From the NCBI RefSeq assembly GCF_037893015.1, contig NC_133664.1:122993887-123057886 (forward strand): a DNA stretch of 64,000 bases. Direction: 5' to 3'. The position numbers were made by a program, and so were the translations under genes. Positions 1-12,379 of the stretch are shown piece by piece. The notes under the pieces are model-generated. The model worked only from the letters and a program-made list of their open reading frames with translations. It did no database searches and had not been told where the DNA came from. Each line of letters begins with the position of its first letter. Position 1 is the stretch's first letter. The stretch comes from Macrotis lagotis (taxonomy: Eukaryota > Chordata > Mammalia > Peramelemorphia > Peramelidae).

Positions 1-1463
1 GTAAATCTTTCCATGTTACCCTGAATTCCCATCCCTCCTGGGTTCTAATTGAACAATAGTGTTCCATCACAAACATATACCACAGTTTGTTAAGCCATTC
101 CCCAATCAAAGGGGATTTCCAATTTTTTGCCAATGTAAACAGGGCTGCTATGAATATTTTTGTACAAGTGATGTTTTTACCCTTTTTTCATGACATCTTT
201 AGGGGATACACCCAGTAGTGGTATTGCTGGATCAAAGGGTATGCACATTTTTGTTGCCCTTTGGGTATAATTCCAAATTGCTCTCCAGAAAGGTTAGATG
301 AGTTCACAATTCCAGCAACAATGTATTTTATTAGTGTCCCAGATTTCCCACATCCCTTTCAACATTAATCATTGTCCTTTCTGGTCATATTGACCAGTCT
401 GAGAGGTGTGAGGTGGTACCTCAGAGACATTTTAATTTGAATTTCTCTAATAACTAGTGATTTAGAGCAATTTTTCATGTGATTGTGGATTGCTTGATTT
501 CCTCATCTGTAAATTGCCTTTGCATATCCTTTGACCATTTATCAACTGGGGAATGACTTATTTTTTTGAAAATTTGACTCAGTTCTCTGTATATTTTAGA
601 AATGAGTCCTTTATCAGAAATATTAGTTGTAAAAATTGTTTCCCCAATTTGCTACATTTCTTTTGATCTTGGCTACAGTGATTTTATCTGTGCAAAATCT
701 TTTTAATTTAATGTAATCAAAATTATCTAGTTTGTTTTTAATGATGTTCTCCATCGCTTCCTTGGTCACAAACTGCTTCCCTTTCCATAGATCTGACAGG
801 TATACTATTCCTTGATCTTCTAGTTTGCTTAAATATTGTTTTTTTATGTATAAATCCTGTATCCATTTTGATCTTATCTTGGTATAGGGTGTGAGGTGTT
901 GGTCTAATTCAAGTTTCTTTCATACTAACTTCCAATTTTCCCAATAGTTTTTACTGAAGAGGGAGTTTTTATCCCAATAGCTGGACTCTTTGGGTTTATC
1001 AAACAGCAGATTACTATAATCATTTCCTTCTATTGCACCTAGTCTATTCCACTGATCCACCACTCTATTTCTTAGCCAATACCAGACAGTCTTGATGGCT
1101 GATGCTTTATGACATAATTTTAGATCTGGTGGGGCTAAGCTACCTTCTTTTGTACTTTTTTTCATTGAATCCCTGGAAATTCTTGACTTTTTATTTCTCC
1201 ATATGAGTTTACTTACAATTTTTCTAACTCATTAAAGTAATTATTTTGAATTTTGATTGGTAGGATTAAATTGATTCTTGTTTTTGTTGTTGTTGTTTTT
1301 TTGTTTGTTTTTGTAAAGCAATGGGATTAAGTGCCTTGTCCAAGGCCAAACAGCTAGGTAATTATTAAGTGTATGAGGCCACATTTGAACTCTGGTCCTC
1401 CTGACTCCAGGGCCAGTGCTCTATCCACTGCACCATCTAGCTGCCCAGATTAAATTGATTCTT
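1..1463 (-). mobile_element. L1 LINE, 3' part, 5'-truncated
   Basis: Read on the minus strand this is the end of a marsupial-type L1. The complement of 920-1165 keeps an open frame with the ORF2 C-terminal signature KTVWYWLRNRVVDQWNRL followed by LFDKPKESSYWDKNSLFSKNYWENW. Positions 1-915 are the long 3' UTR, matching the segments at 17435-19075 and 32235-34620 in order. The element runs off the left edge and is 5'-truncated near 1463. A SINE at 1280-1447 interrupts it. Confidence 0.85.
1280..1447 (-). mobile_element. WSINE1-like SINE in L1
   Basis: A tRNA-headed SINE in antisense: T-rich tail at the left, CTAGCTGCC head at the right. It has a perfect 16-bp target duplication, GATTAAATTGATTCTT, at 1264-1279 and 1448-1463. 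It inserted into the L1, so it is younger than that copy. Confidence 0.93.
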
Positions 1464-1534
1464 AACTGATAATCTTGAAGGGGTGGAGTATGGTGGTAAA
1501 GCCATGAAATTATGGAATTAGAAAATCACTCCCT

Positions 1535-1685
1535 GGGGTGGCTAGGTGGTACAGTGGATAGAGCACTGGCCCTGGAGTCAGGAGGACCAGAGTTCAAATG
1601 TGGCCTCAGACACTTAAATAATTACCTAGCAGTGTGGCCTTGGGCAAGCCACTTAACCCCGTTTGCCTTGCAAAAACTAAAAAAA
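1535..1685 (+). mobile_element. WSINE1-like SINE
   Basis: Full-length sense copy from GGGGTGGCTAGG to an A-rich tail, flanked by AAAATCACTCCC at 1522-1533 and 1686-1697. Confidence 0.92.
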
Positions 1686-1986
1686 AAAATCACTCCCAAG
1701 TCCCTAGGTAAACCCCCAGAATTCTGAAGGAGAGAAGTCAAGTAGAAGACTGGTCCTTGAAGCTTTTCCAGTCTGGAAGATTTTTCTCATGCTTTCATGC
1801 CATTGGCAGAAACTCCATAAAGTCAACAGGCACCTCCACATCCTTTTAAGGGAACAGAGTAGGATTTAAGTGAAAGAGAATAGCAATATATAAGATAAAT
1901 TATGCTGTGATTTTTAAAATTCCAATTCAGGTCACAGTCTATATTAAAGACAAATGGAACAAATATATAACATTGCCATTTAATTT

Positions 1987-2145
1987 CTTTTTTTTAGGTT
2001 TTTTTTTTTTGCAAGGCAAACGGGGTTAAGTGGCTTGCCCAAGTCCACACAGCTAGGTAATTATTAAGTGTCTGAGGTTGGATTTGAACTCAGGTACTCC
2101 TGACTCCAGGGCCAGTGCTCTAATCACTGTGCCACTTAGCCGCCC
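1987..2145 (-). mobile_element. WSINE1-like SINE
   Basis: Antisense copy from a T-rich tail to the head end CCGCCCC, flanked by CCATTTAATTT at 1976-1986 and 2146-2156. Confidence 0.92.
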
Positions 2146-2159
2146 CCATTTAATTTTTT

Positions 2160-3395
2160 AAAAATAATATTCCTAGATTAATTTCATTGAATAATATTTT
2201 CCAATTATAACTCTTTCTTTAGACAGGTACTGTTTCTCACAACCCACAGGAAAACTTAGAAAAATTCATAATGGGCTTGATAATATGAAGAAAAACTAAC
2301 AATGAATCAGAATACAGTAAAGCTCTAGTACTATTCATTTCAAGTGGTAATAGAATATGGACTCTTGATTGCTATCTATAGAAAATGGGTGGGAAAACAC
2401 ATCCAGTGCAGTACTTTGCACAGTGCATGATTATTCTTTTCAGTTATACCACTGAGGATGATCTTCCCCATTTCCCCATTAGTCCAACTCTTCTGTTTTT
2501 TTTTTCCCTGTATTTCTACCAGTCCCAGTCTTCATTCTGTCACCTACATCTTTATTCCTTATGGTTTCAAGTGTCTTACCACTTAGGGGGGTGAACACTG
2601 ACGTAAAATACCTGTTCACTGATCTGATTGACTTTGTAGTGTAGGTCTGCCCCATTATATTTTATTGTACTATTTAAATGCCCTCATTCTTTACAAGTTC
2701 CTTCAGGATTTAATGAGTCATATTCTCAGCAATTAGCCACACCCTTAGGGAGGACCAGTAACATTTGTAGGTCACTAGTAAAATGAGGTGGCTTGGAGAA
2801 ATGGGGGAAGACAACCAGCATATTTATTTATTCATTCATTCATTCACCTATTTATTTATTTATTTATGTGTGTATGTATGTATGTATTTATTTTTACCAT
2901 AAGGAAAGTATTTTGATTTAATCTACTTCTTGCTCTATGTTTTAATTTCCATTCTTGGCATTAAGACTAAAAATATTTTTGTAATTTATCATGTCTCTAG
3001 TTATACAATTTTGGCAGGTTCTTAAATATGTAGACTCTGCATACATATTTTTCCTTCTCTTTTGATGAAAAAGTTCTTCATTTTTATATCTTTTCTAGGT
3101 TCAATCTTTATGATATTCTAGAATTTGCAGGTTGTCATTGCATAATACAGTATGGTCTCAGTATAATAACAAGGAAAGTCTGCCTTGATATTTAGTCCAA
3201 ATCAGCATTGATCTGGTTTTTTTTACCTGTGTCTCCCTGGAAATCATCTCCAGTTTGTTTTCTCCTATCATTCTCATATCTGCCCCACCAGTTACCCCCA
3301 TCACAGTTATTCCCATTCCTCAGGATTACTGTTTTCTAAGTTTCTTTATATAACATGAGAGAAATGTATTTGTGTCTATATGATTGATTGTCAGT
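2160..3395. other. Intergenic, no gene seen; tetranucleotide repeat
   Basis: AT-rich, non-coding-looking DNA. The only clear structure is a TTTA/TTCA/TGTA tetranucleotide microsatellite at about 2820-2894. The open frame at 2385-2594 has no recognisable motif. Confidence 0.6.
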
Positions 3396-3605
3396 GAGAT
3401 AGAATTATGATGCAATGCAGGAAGCCCAAAAGATCTGGTTTCAAATCTTGCCTCTGATACCTATGGGTTGCCTGTCTTTAGGCAAGTCACTTTATCTCTC
3501 ACTGCTCTAAGTCACTGGAGTATAAGTTGCAAAATGGGGATTAATTTGCAAAGGTAAAGGGCATTTCCTCATTTGGGAGTTCCCTATATCAATGAAATCA
3601 TAGTT
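3395..3605 (+). mobile_element. Old CORE/MIR-type SINE
   Basis: A diverged SINE body with the marks GATCTGGTTTCAAATCTTGC and GGCAAGTCACTTTATCTCTC and the 3' module TTTCCTCATTTGGGAGTTCC. It is the same family as the copies at 14070-14275 and 16190-16390. Confidence 0.6.
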
Positions 3606-3764
3606 CTTATCTCTGTCCCTATGTTATTAGTAGGACCATGGATTTTGTAAACTTGTTATTCAGTTATATGACTCAGGCTCCAAGCTTTTATGGAGATGGG
3701 AATCATAACATAGTTCAATAATTACACAGGTCAGAACTCCTTCCCTGAATTCCCTCAGTTCACT

Positions 3765-3815
3765 GAATGTGTGTGTGGGTTTGTGTGGATGTGGATGTGG
3801 ATGTGTGTGGATATA
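3765..3815 (+). repeat. TG/GGATGT-rich simple repeat
   Basis: Imperfect TG dinucleotide tract with GGATGT units. Confidence 0.7.
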
Positions 3816-4585
3816 CAAATTTTAAGTATTCTTTTAATTCTTTTAATAATTCTTTCTGAGGATTCTGCCTTGGCATGAAATTAGATTTATTCTCAGGATC
3901 TTAAATGATATCTTAGTGATCCTGAATGCTGATCAATTTAATAATTATATAGTTTCTCTTGTAATAGAGTAACTAGGAAGAAGTTTCAAGGCTGCTGATG
4001 CATAAACTATGTAACTTCCTATTTCCCCTCAAAAGTTAGACAGAATCTTTGATCATCTTGACTTAGATGGATTCCCAAATACTACTGTCTTTGTGGTATT
4101 TCAGGGGACTGAGTCAATTGAGAGGATAAAAAGCCCCACTTTTTTTGAAAGTGAGTATTTTTCTAACTGTTGGTATGCTTAGAAGATTGAGTGCTTAAGA
4201 TCCTTATTTTTGAGTATATAGGAGAAAAATATGGAGTTATCTCAATAATTCCTGTAAGAATTTCTATATTGGGGATGTTCTTAGGTGTTACAAATCCTAT
4301 ACCATCTCAAAAATATTGTTTATTTTGATATTGGCATAAATCAGCGGTGCACCTGAGAATGATTCTTTTTGCCAAGACCTCCTTAATGTAAATATTTTCA
4401 TGAAGTGAGATATGGTCAGAGTCAAAACTTTGTCTTAGAGGGTATTCTTTCTTCTTTTACAATTTAATTTATATTGATTTGGGAGATTACTTATATTGTA
4501 AGATTTAATTATTTGGATTATATTTCATATCTGTTTTTTGTAAGTAATCATTTTTCTTCTTTGTCCTTTTGAGAAAAAAACATTT

Positions 4586-4737
4586 TGGTGCTGCTAAGTG
4601 GCACTAGATAGAGCAATGGATAGAGCACCAGACCTGGAGTCAGGAGGACCTGAGTTCAAATTTGACCTCAGACACTTAATAATTACCTGTGTGACCTTGT
4701 GCAACTTGTTTAACCCTATCACCTTGAAAAAACCAAA

Positions 4738-4781
<44 letters not shown>

Positions 4782-4786
4782 AAAAA
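4586..4786 (+). mobile_element. WSINE1-like SINE with GAAA microsatellite tail
   Basis: A sense SINE with a small internal duplication of the head (GATAGAGCAATGGATAGAGC). Its A-tail has grown into about eleven GAAA units at 4738-4786. No convincing target duplication was found. Confidence 0.85.
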
Positions 4787-4789
4787 GTA

Positions 4790-5820
4790 TTTCCTGGATA
4801 TAGATTTTGTTATACTTGAGTATTTAAGTTTGGACTCATGAATTTTCTTTCAAACAAAAACATTTTTTTCTTTGCAAAGGAAACAAAATGCTGTTTTATC
4901 TAAAAAAAACCTGTTAACTTTAAAATGAATAATGACTGACTTGTTAGGTTATCCTTTCATTCTTGTTTTAAAACAGATAGAAATTGCATTCTCTCTTGTA
5001 TTTATTAAAGTCTGAATGGAATTATTTAGCTAGTCTTTGAATGGCTGAGTTCTAAGAGAATCGTCTGTAGTCTGTAGAGGATGGCATTACATCCTTTTGT
5101 TTTCATTTCTACACATATCTCTCTTCACCTAAACTGAAATAAATGTTTTCATTTTCTTTACAAAGGAAGAAACATTTGCAAAGTACTTATAGAAAAGCAC
5201 TATGGAAAAAATAGATTAAAATTATATAACCTACAGGAATTTTGAAGTGTACTATTGCCATATCTCCCATATCTATCCCATTAATCTTCATAGCATTATT
5301 GTAGAGTAAGTAGATATTATTGTATCCTGCTGCTGAATGGAGAAATCAAACCACAGTGTCTATAAAGGAAGTGCCAGAACTATTAAGGTTTAAAATTATG
5401 TCATATTTTAATCATCAAAATTTTAACTGTATTTGAAGAATAATTTCTTTGTTTTTATGGATATTGTTATTGTAATCATAATAATTTTCAAATTCTAATA
5501 TATAGCAATACCCTGAACATATGGGCCTGTGTTGACTCCTTTAATATTAATACTAATATTTATAATGATTCATTAGTTGTGAAAATCTTCTGTTGTGAAA
5601 ACAGAAGAATAATTCCAAATATAAACACCAAAACAAATTATTTTATTGTCAATTTGTATATGTATTTCTCAACTTCATATCTCAACTTAAAATAATAAAA
5701 TTTCACTGACAATGTTTTATAGTAGAATCCTTATTTAATCATGCCATTGTGAAGTAGAATGATTACTTTATAGATTTTTGTTTTATCAGGCTATTACTAC
5801 ATAACTAAGTTTTAAGGGAG
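4790..5820. other. Intergenic, no gene seen
   Basis: AT-rich DNA. A weak MIR-like antisense segment may lie at 5275-5370. Nothing else is recognisable. Confidence 0.5.
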
Positions 5821-5824
5821 ACAG

Positions 5825-6120
5825 CTGAGGATGTTGATGTTTGTCATTCCTTCTTGAAGAAGAGCATGTCAAGGAGGTGATACCATGATAAACCCATGAG
5901 CTGGATTTGAATGAGGGTGTGCTTCTCAGCTTCTCTGGAGTCATCTGACCAGATTTAAATCATCAGGATGATTGGAGATGGCCCTGGACATGAGACAATC
6001 AGGGTAAAGTGACTTGCCTAAGATCACACAGCTAGTAAGTATCAAGTGTCTGAGGTTGGATTTGAACTCCAGTCCTCCTGACTCCAAGGCCAGTGATCTA
6101 TCCACCGTAACACACAGTGA
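5825..6120 (-). mobile_element. Composite SINE (tRNA head plus second module)
   Basis: Antisense copy of a roughly 290-bp SINE. A tRNA-like head region lies at 6000-6118 (ACTTGCCTAAGATCACACAG, then GACTCCAAGGCCAGTG). It joins a second module, GAGTCATCTGACCAGATTTA, and ends at the left in a short tail near CATTCCTTCTTGAAGAAGAG. The same layout recurs at 12090-12287, 19156-20015 and 41899-42187. Confidence 0.75.
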
Positions 6121-6309
6121 GACATTTAGATTTGAGATAGATTCTAGTTCATGTAAAAGAAATGTGTTATATAGGAAACAATAATATTCTTTTCATCATT
6201 AAATAAGCGTACTTTCTGTCAAACTGAATTTTTAGGTAACTATGTATCTGAAGCATTCTTAATAATTTCTGTTCTGAAATTCAAGTATTTCATGTAGGCA
6301 TTAAATTTT

Positions 6310-7088
6310 ACACCTAAAACTGAAATCCAATTTCTTTTCCCTCAAACCCTCCCTTCTCACTATCTTTTTAAAAATTGCTGTGGAGGGACCACCACCCTTC
6401 TAGTCACCCAGGTTTGCAACCTAAGTGTCATCCTCTCCTCCTCCTCCTTTATATTCCTCCATATCCAACCAATTGCCATGTCCTGTCAGTATTACCTTCA
6501 TAAAAATCTCTCATATATACCTCTAGGATTAAATAGGAAAACTCTTTTTTGGAGTTCAAAGGTTTTTGTAACCTTGCTCCTTCCTATACCTGTCCAGTTT
6601 TCTTACACACTAGATGCTCCATCCTCATATTCTTTGATCTGGTGATATTGGTCCCCTTGCTGTTCCTTGCACGAGACCCTCCATCTCCGGACTTTGGACA
6701 TTTTCACTAGCTGCCTCTCAGGTCTAGAATTCTCTTCCTTTTCATTTTCATTTCCTAGCTTCTCTGATTTCCGTCAAGTAGCAGTTAAAGTCCCACATTC
6801 TACAAGATGCCTTTCCCAATCCCTCCTAATGCTAGTCCTTCTCTCAGTGGATTCTTTCCAGTTAAGCCTGCACATATCTTATTTGTATGTTGCTGTTGGT
6901 GCCTTGTTTGCCTACTCAGTGAACTCTTGGAGAGCAAGGACTACCTTTTGCCTTTCTTTATATACCCAGAGCTTCTTTAGTACAATGTCTAGTATATCAT
7001 ATATACTTAGTTTAATGTTCATACCTATTAAAAACAATTCATTTCAAAGTTTAGCACTGGGCTTTACACATAGTTGGTATTCAAAAAT
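6310..7088 (+). mobile_element. L2 LINE, 3' part, internally shortened
   Basis: Follows the end of the L2 ORF2 and the 3' UTR: AACCTAAGTGTCATCCTC, then the ATATCCAACCAATTGCCATG and CCTGTCAGTATTACCT region, ending with CTTGGAGAGCAAGGACTACC, the L2 3'-end mark. The open frame at 6667-7095 is L2-derived and not a host gene. Confidence 0.75.
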
Positions 7089-7099
7089 TATCTGAGTTA

Positions 7100-7249
7100 G
7101 GGGGGCAGTTAGGTGACACAGTGGATAGAGCACCAGCCCTGGAGTCAGGAGGACCTGAGTTCAAATGTGGCCTCTGACACTTAATAATTACCTAGTTGGG
7201 TGACCTTGGGCAAGTCACTTAACCCCATTTCCTTAAAGTAAAAAAAAGG
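7100..7249 (+). mobile_element. WSINE1-like SINE
   Basis: Full-length sense copy; CTGAGTTA at 7092-7099 and 7250-7257 flanks it. Confidence 0.9.
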
Positions 7250-7715
7250 CTGAGTTAAATTGACTAAATTTGAACATAGTAGAAGAATAGTGCATTCTAA
7301 ATGCCTTAAAACTATGAATGATTTTATTGCTATAAATAACATCAGAACATTTAAAACATATCTGAACAAACTAAGTATGTAAACAATGAAATTGTGATAA
7401 CTGAAATTTATGCTGAAATATTCTAATCTCTTTTTCATACATACAAGAAGATAATGTTGAAAATGTAAAATAATTTCTGAGGTCTTATTAAGATTGTTAT
7501 ACTTCCATTTAAATGATATTTTCAGCAGTTATCAGTGACATATCTTAATCTATCATTCTCTTTTAAATGGATTTGTGACACTGAAAATAACCTGTTCTCA
7601 CTACTTTCATTTATAGTGTTTAAAGACGTATTTAGGAACAGCTAGTTGACAGCTTCCCTTAGGTACCCTAATGACTGTTCCTAATTTCCTTGTATTCAGT
7701 TTTCTTATGTTCCAA

Positions 7716-7765
7716 CATACACACACACACACGCACACATACACACACACTCACATGCAGGCACG
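7716..7765. repeat. CA microsatellite
   Basis: Imperfect (CA)n with CG, CT and CAT interruptions. Confidence 0.9.
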
Positions 7766-7954
7766 TAGTCAACACACTTAAAGGTCTCTTTAGGGACCCA
7801 GGTATAGTGTGTTCCTAAACTTCCATCAGTTATAGTCCCCTCACCAGGGAAAGGAATAAGCATTCATATTGTAAAAGGTCAAGCATTTTATAAATTTAAT
7901 CTCATTTGAATCTCACAACTCAACAATTTCTGCCTGAAATTTAAGGATGTCCCA

Positions 7955-8335
7955 AAGACATCTCAAACTCATGAAATCACTTTCTTTGCCCTCTAAACCT
8001 CCCTTCTCCCTAAATTTTTTTTTTGCTATGGAGGCCCCACTATCCTCCTGGTCCCCCAGGTTTATAACTTAAATGCCACCCTCTCCTCCTCATTGTCCTT
8101 GTCCTACTTCTCTTTATTCTTTTCCACATCTAATCTGTTGCCCTGTCCTGTCAATATTTATAACATTTCTTATATATACCTCCAGTATCAAATAGGAAAC
8201 CTCTTTTTGGAGTTTAAAGGCCTTAATACCCTTGCCTTCTCTATAACTGGTATTGCAGATGTCCCCTCCTCATGCTCTGATCTGGTGACATTGGTCTGCT
8301 TGTTGTTCCTTGCCCAAGACACTCTATTCCTAGGC
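7955..8335 (+). mobile_element. L2 LINE fragment
   Basis: A second copy of the L2 segment seen at 6310-6700: TTTATAACTTAAATGCCACC, CTGTCCTGTCAATATT and CTGATCTGGTGACATTGG appear in the same order. The left part parallels the end of ORF2. The open frame at 8093-8464 runs through L2 and MIR. Confidence 0.7.
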
Positions 8336-8500
8336 ATCATTATAGTTGAGGAAAGAGACAGAGAAAGGTTACGTGATTTGCCTATGGTCATGCAGCTATT
8401 AAATAAGTTAGTCAAGTTGGATTTAAACTCAGGTAATTTTGACTCTAGGTCCACCCACCCATAGGTCTCTATCTACTTTGCCACTTAATTGCCTGAACAG
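8335..8500 (-). mobile_element. MIR-type SINE
   Basis: Antisense MIR pattern: GATTTGCCTATGGTCATGCA and GATTTAAACTCAGG followed by a diverged head. Confidence 0.6.
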
Positions 8501-9480
8501 GGAACTGGGGAAAGAGACTTGAACAACACTCTTATTTGGGGATGAGAAAATACCACTACATTGGCAGAGAGAAACTAAAACTCCAGGATATAACAGTAAA
8601 GTTCTTGATGGGGAAGCCATGTGTGAGATAGCTGAAGTAGTTCTATCAATGCTGGTAACTTTCTACTTTAATGACTTATTCTTTTTAACTGGGTGTAGAG
8701 TAAGACAGATTAGGGTCCTTGCGGATGGCAGCAGGTAGAGACCCAATTTCTTTTCACTCATTCAGCTCATTTTTCCCCTTCATCCCCATTCTTGTTCACA
8801 TGTAGGTAGATCCAGGAGAAAAGGATAAAGACTCTCCACTGAAATGTGAATATGATGGGTGTAAGTATTCATGTCCCTGTGGCCTCACCTCCACAATATG
8901 TGAGGAGGGGGTGACAGAAGAGAATTCATTACTGCCAGGCTGTATGTGGCAAGGATAGGGACAACCCCTCACATGCCACCACTTGCTACCATGTCTACAA
9001 GCAGCTCCTGGCTTTGTCCTTTCCCAATCTTTAGAGAGTCAGCAGCAATCCAGGGAAACTGTTGTCATGTTCTCATGTACCAGTGAAAGATCGGTGGTAA
9101 CTCAGGACCATCTAGGTGGCTTGAAACTATATTTGTCCATGCAGTCAGCCACTTTTGGTTGAGTAGGAAATGTTAATACAGGGTGTTGAAGAAGGCCTGG
9201 ACATATATGGAGGCAAGAGTTGAGGGTCCTACTCTTATCATTGCTCTTTTATGCTGGGGAAGTTTGATTTTGGCAGGAGCACAGGGAATAAAATCTTGGT
9301 TGCTCTGCCCAAATTACAACCCTGATCATAGTCTCCTCAAGAAATGTATAGAATTAAACAAGTAAATAAAGAAATATAAAATAAATCAGAATGTGCTAAA
9401 TGAATAGTAGATGTCAAACAAAAAGGGAGGAAATAATGAGGAGAGTGGAATTACTAAGGGTCATAGTTATAAAATTGGGG
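8500..9480. other. Intergenic, nothing recognised
   Basis: Moderate GC, no splice-flanked frame. The 60-codon open frame at 9183-9365 has no recognisable motif. Confidence 0.5.
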
Positions 9481-9483
9481 TTC

Positions 9484-9645
9484 CCTACTTCAATTTACTC
9501 ATTTCACAGATGAGGAAATTGAGTCCCTCAGAGAGGATTAAGGTTAAAAAAAAATATAAGCAAGTTACAAAGTCAATATTTGAACCTATGACATCTAGCT
9601 CTAAAACTAGCATTCGTTTCACCACTACTTTACATTCTAACACAA
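9484..9645 (-). mobile_element. MIR SINE
   Basis: CTCATTTCACAGATGAGGAA, AAATTGAGTCCC, then TTTGAACCTATGACATCTAG: the usual antisense MIR order. Confidence 0.7.
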
Positions 9646-9881
9646 TTTGATATTTTCCATAAAGAAAAAGAAAGATTTTGACCTTTTAACTCAATATTAG
9701 TTAGAGTCAAAGAGATGGGGGATTTCTTCCATAATTAGAATGACAGTTGTAATTCTAGGTCAATATTACAGGTTTATTCTTATTTTCTATCAAAAAAATC
9801 TCCATACCTGAATCATAAACAAATCCTTTCCAGTCAAGCACCAATATTGACTCCATTTCCACCCTTAAAAAGAAAATCTTA

Positions 9882-10046
9882 GGGGCATCTAGGTAGCACA
9901 GTGGATAGAGCACCAGTCCTGGAGTTAGGAGGACTTGAGTTCAAATCCAGCCTCAGAAACTTAATAATTACCTAGCTGTGTGACCTTGAGCAAGTCACTA
10001 AACCTCATTGCCTTGCAAAAACAAACAAAAAAACCAACAAAACCCC
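9882..10046 (+). mobile_element. WSINE1-like SINE
   Basis: Sense copy with an AACAAAC-type tail; AAATCTTA at 9874-9881 and 10047-10054 flanks it. Confidence 0.9.
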
Positions 10047-10254
10047 AAATCTTAGTCTAGCATCTCTAGAAAAATTTAGTATGAGTTGCTTTATGACTGT
10101 GTATATCAAAGAAGAATTGAAAATTTTTTTTGTGAAAGAAAACTATATTTTTGTACATTTATGAATGAAAATTGTATTTAGGGCTAAGGCTTGATCAAAT
10201 TATAAAATCTGTCTTCTATAGGACATTGCACATTTTTGAACTTTCCAAAACAAT

Positions 10255-10965
10255 TCCATTCAACAAAACTTTTATAAGGTCTACTTTTAAAGACACTGTA
10301 CTAAATACTAGAAAAAAGATAGATATAACACAGGTCCTACTCTCAACGAGTTTACAATCTAATGGGAGAGGGGCAAGAATGCAAATAATTAAGCATATAT
10401 GATATAATGATATAAGTATGCTATAAGGAGAAGTTAATAGAAGGGCTATGCAAAAATATAAGGTAGAAATCACTTTCACTTAACTGAAGGTGATAATAGA
10501 GAGGTTTCATAGTGAAGGGAAGGGCAGGACTGCAACAAGTTGAAATAGAACAATAGAAGTAAATGAATGTTTATGTATGTGGGAGATGTCACAGGAATTA
10601 AGGTGGGAAGGGACAAGAGAAGAACAGAGGATGAAAGAAAGTTCAACTTGGCCAGAATGTAGAATATGTGATGAGGCATAGTATGAGAGAGGGAAGTTGG
10701 AGTCAGTCTATGGAGGGCTTTGGATGCAAATCAGGAGTTTAAATTTAATTTTTTCTGGAGGCAATGGGTACCCAGTGAGTATTTTTGAGTAGAAAGGTGA
10801 CATGATATTTAAGAAAATTATTTGGGCAGCAGTGTGGAGGACAGATAAGAGGGGTTATAAGCCTAGAAACTGAAAGATGAGTTGAGACTTATTTTAGGTG
10901 GAAAGAGAGCCCAAACTAGAATGAATGTGGCAGAGGTGTCTAGAAGATGCCCCAAAGATAACTTT
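10255..10965 (+). repeat. Old unclassified interspersed repeat, long copy
   Basis: Follows a mammal-wide dispersed sequence that I recognise by its text but cannot name with certainty: GACACTGTACTAAATACTAG, TACAATCTAATGGGAGAGG, GGAGGGCTTTGGATGCAAAT, GTAGAAAGGTGACATGATAT, GGGCAGCAGTGTGGAGGACA. The same order recurs, all in the same orientation, at 31805-32200, 34635-34935, 36435-36545, 37235-38370, 46255-46445, 52540-53440 and 63020-63410. The open frames inside have no protein signature. Confidence 0.6.
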
Positions 10966-10984
10966 TCCCTAATAATATTTTTGT

Positions 10985-11160
10985 TGTACTTTACAATTTA
11001 AAAAGCATGTTCCCCATAAAAATTATATAAAGTAAGCAGTGCAAATATCCAAATTTTACAAATGAAAAAACTGAGGTTTAGAAAATTTACCATTTGAAAC
11101 CAAGTAGAATGACTCCAAATCCAATGTTATTTCCACTATACCATGTCTTTGTCACTTAGC
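10985..11160 (-). mobile_element. MIR SINE
   Basis: AATGAAAAAACTGAGGTTTAG with a diverged antisense head ending near CCACTATACCATGTC. Confidence 0.6.
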
Positions 11161-11234
11161 ACTCTCACACTGCTTGGAGATTTCAAGGCAAAAAATATTG
11201 GGGAAAATTCATTCAGTCCAAAGTGCAAGTAACT

Positions 11235-12375
11235 TAATATGCTGTAATGTCCAGAAGTTTTGAGACCTCATTGGCCATTTAGACTAACCTATCAAAAACA
11301 AACCCAATGATTGGTTATTTAGCCTTTGTTTAAAAACATCTAGTGAGGGCCAACCTATTGACTCCCCTTATCCACTTAGATAACTTTAATTAAATGTTAG
11401 GATGTTTTCATTAAATCAAGTCTAAATCTGCAACTTCTCATTGCTCCTAGCTTTGTGCTCTGATACCAAAATTAAATGTCTAATCCTTCTTTCTCAGAAA
11501 GCCCTTAAAATACTTGAAGACAGATATCATGTGTCTCCTGAGTCCTCTATTTTTTTTGGTTGAATCTCCTAAGTAGAGCTCCTTCAATCAATGCTCCTAA
11601 GGAATGAACCTAAGAGTCTTTAACATTGTGGTTTCCATCTTCTATAATTTCTCCAAGTGATCAATGATATCTCTGAAAATTTACTGGGCACATAAAATGT
11701 GAAACCTAAATTTAACACAAGACTCTAGAAGTCATCTGACTGGGGCAGGATGACCACTTCCTTATTCCTGGAAATTATATGGCTCTTACTGTAGCCCAAG
11801 ATTGCACGATATCTTTTTCTAATATTGCACTGTAGACTCACTCAGACTTTGCTTACCCTCCACTAACACCTTTAGATATTTTTTGAGACTAATTACTATT
11901 GGATCTTCTGTTTTGGCCAGCAACCCTGAGGGTCTTTTCCTCCCCATTGATTCTTTTATTCCTTTTTGGCTATGCAAATTAGGCCATTCTTTGCTTCATT
12001 TCTTTCTAACCAGATTTAATCAAGAAATGGGCGTTGCCTCAATCAAACTGAAACCTGATAAAAACCTTAGCTTAAAAAAGGGCAAAGTCTCCTACTGTAT
12101 CCAGGGCCATCTTCAGTTGTCCCGATCCATATCCAGCCACTGGACCCAGATGGAGGAGAGGAGAAAGAGAATGGAGACTTTGCAAAGCTCTCCCTCACTT
12201 AAATCTAATTCACTTGTATGCCATGTTATTACTTCCCTAATGTCTTGGTCCTCTTTGAGAATTAAAGACAAACAATAACAACAATCTGACCACACCTTCT
12301 TCATCTTGTACTTTTGAATTCAGTTTTTGAACACAAATGTATGATTTGACTTTTAGGCCAATCAAATTTCATCTA
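11235..12375 (-). mobile_element. L3/CR1 LINE, 3' part, split by a SINE
   Basis: In antisense it follows the conserved CR1/L3 3' region: TTAAAATACTTGAAGACAGA, TCATCTGACTGGGGCAGG, GGCTCTTACTGTAGCCCAAG, AGACTCACTCAGACTTTGC. After the SINE at 12090-12287 it resumes with CATCTTGTACTTTTGAATTC and ACACAAATGTATGATTTGAC. The same family lies at 26925-27560 and 40865-41700. Confidence 0.75.
12090..12287 (+). mobile_element. Composite SINE, second module
   Basis: TCCAGGGCCATCTTCAGTTG, CACTGGACCCAGATGGAGGA, CTTCCCTAATGTCTTGGTCC and a CAAACAATAACAACA tail. It is the 3' half of the composite SINE, complete in the copy at 41899-42187, and is inserted in the L3/CR1 copy. Confidence 0.75.
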
Positions 12376-12379
12376 CAGT

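Noticed and set aside
7100-7170. tRNA gene
   Set aside because: The tRNA-like promoter text is the head of the abundant SINE family; no cloverleaf with an intact anticodon arm could be traced.
8500-9365. Possible host pseudogene around 8.7-9.36 kb, because of its higher GC and an open frame
   Set aside because: No protein similarity, exon junction or A-tail could be recognised.
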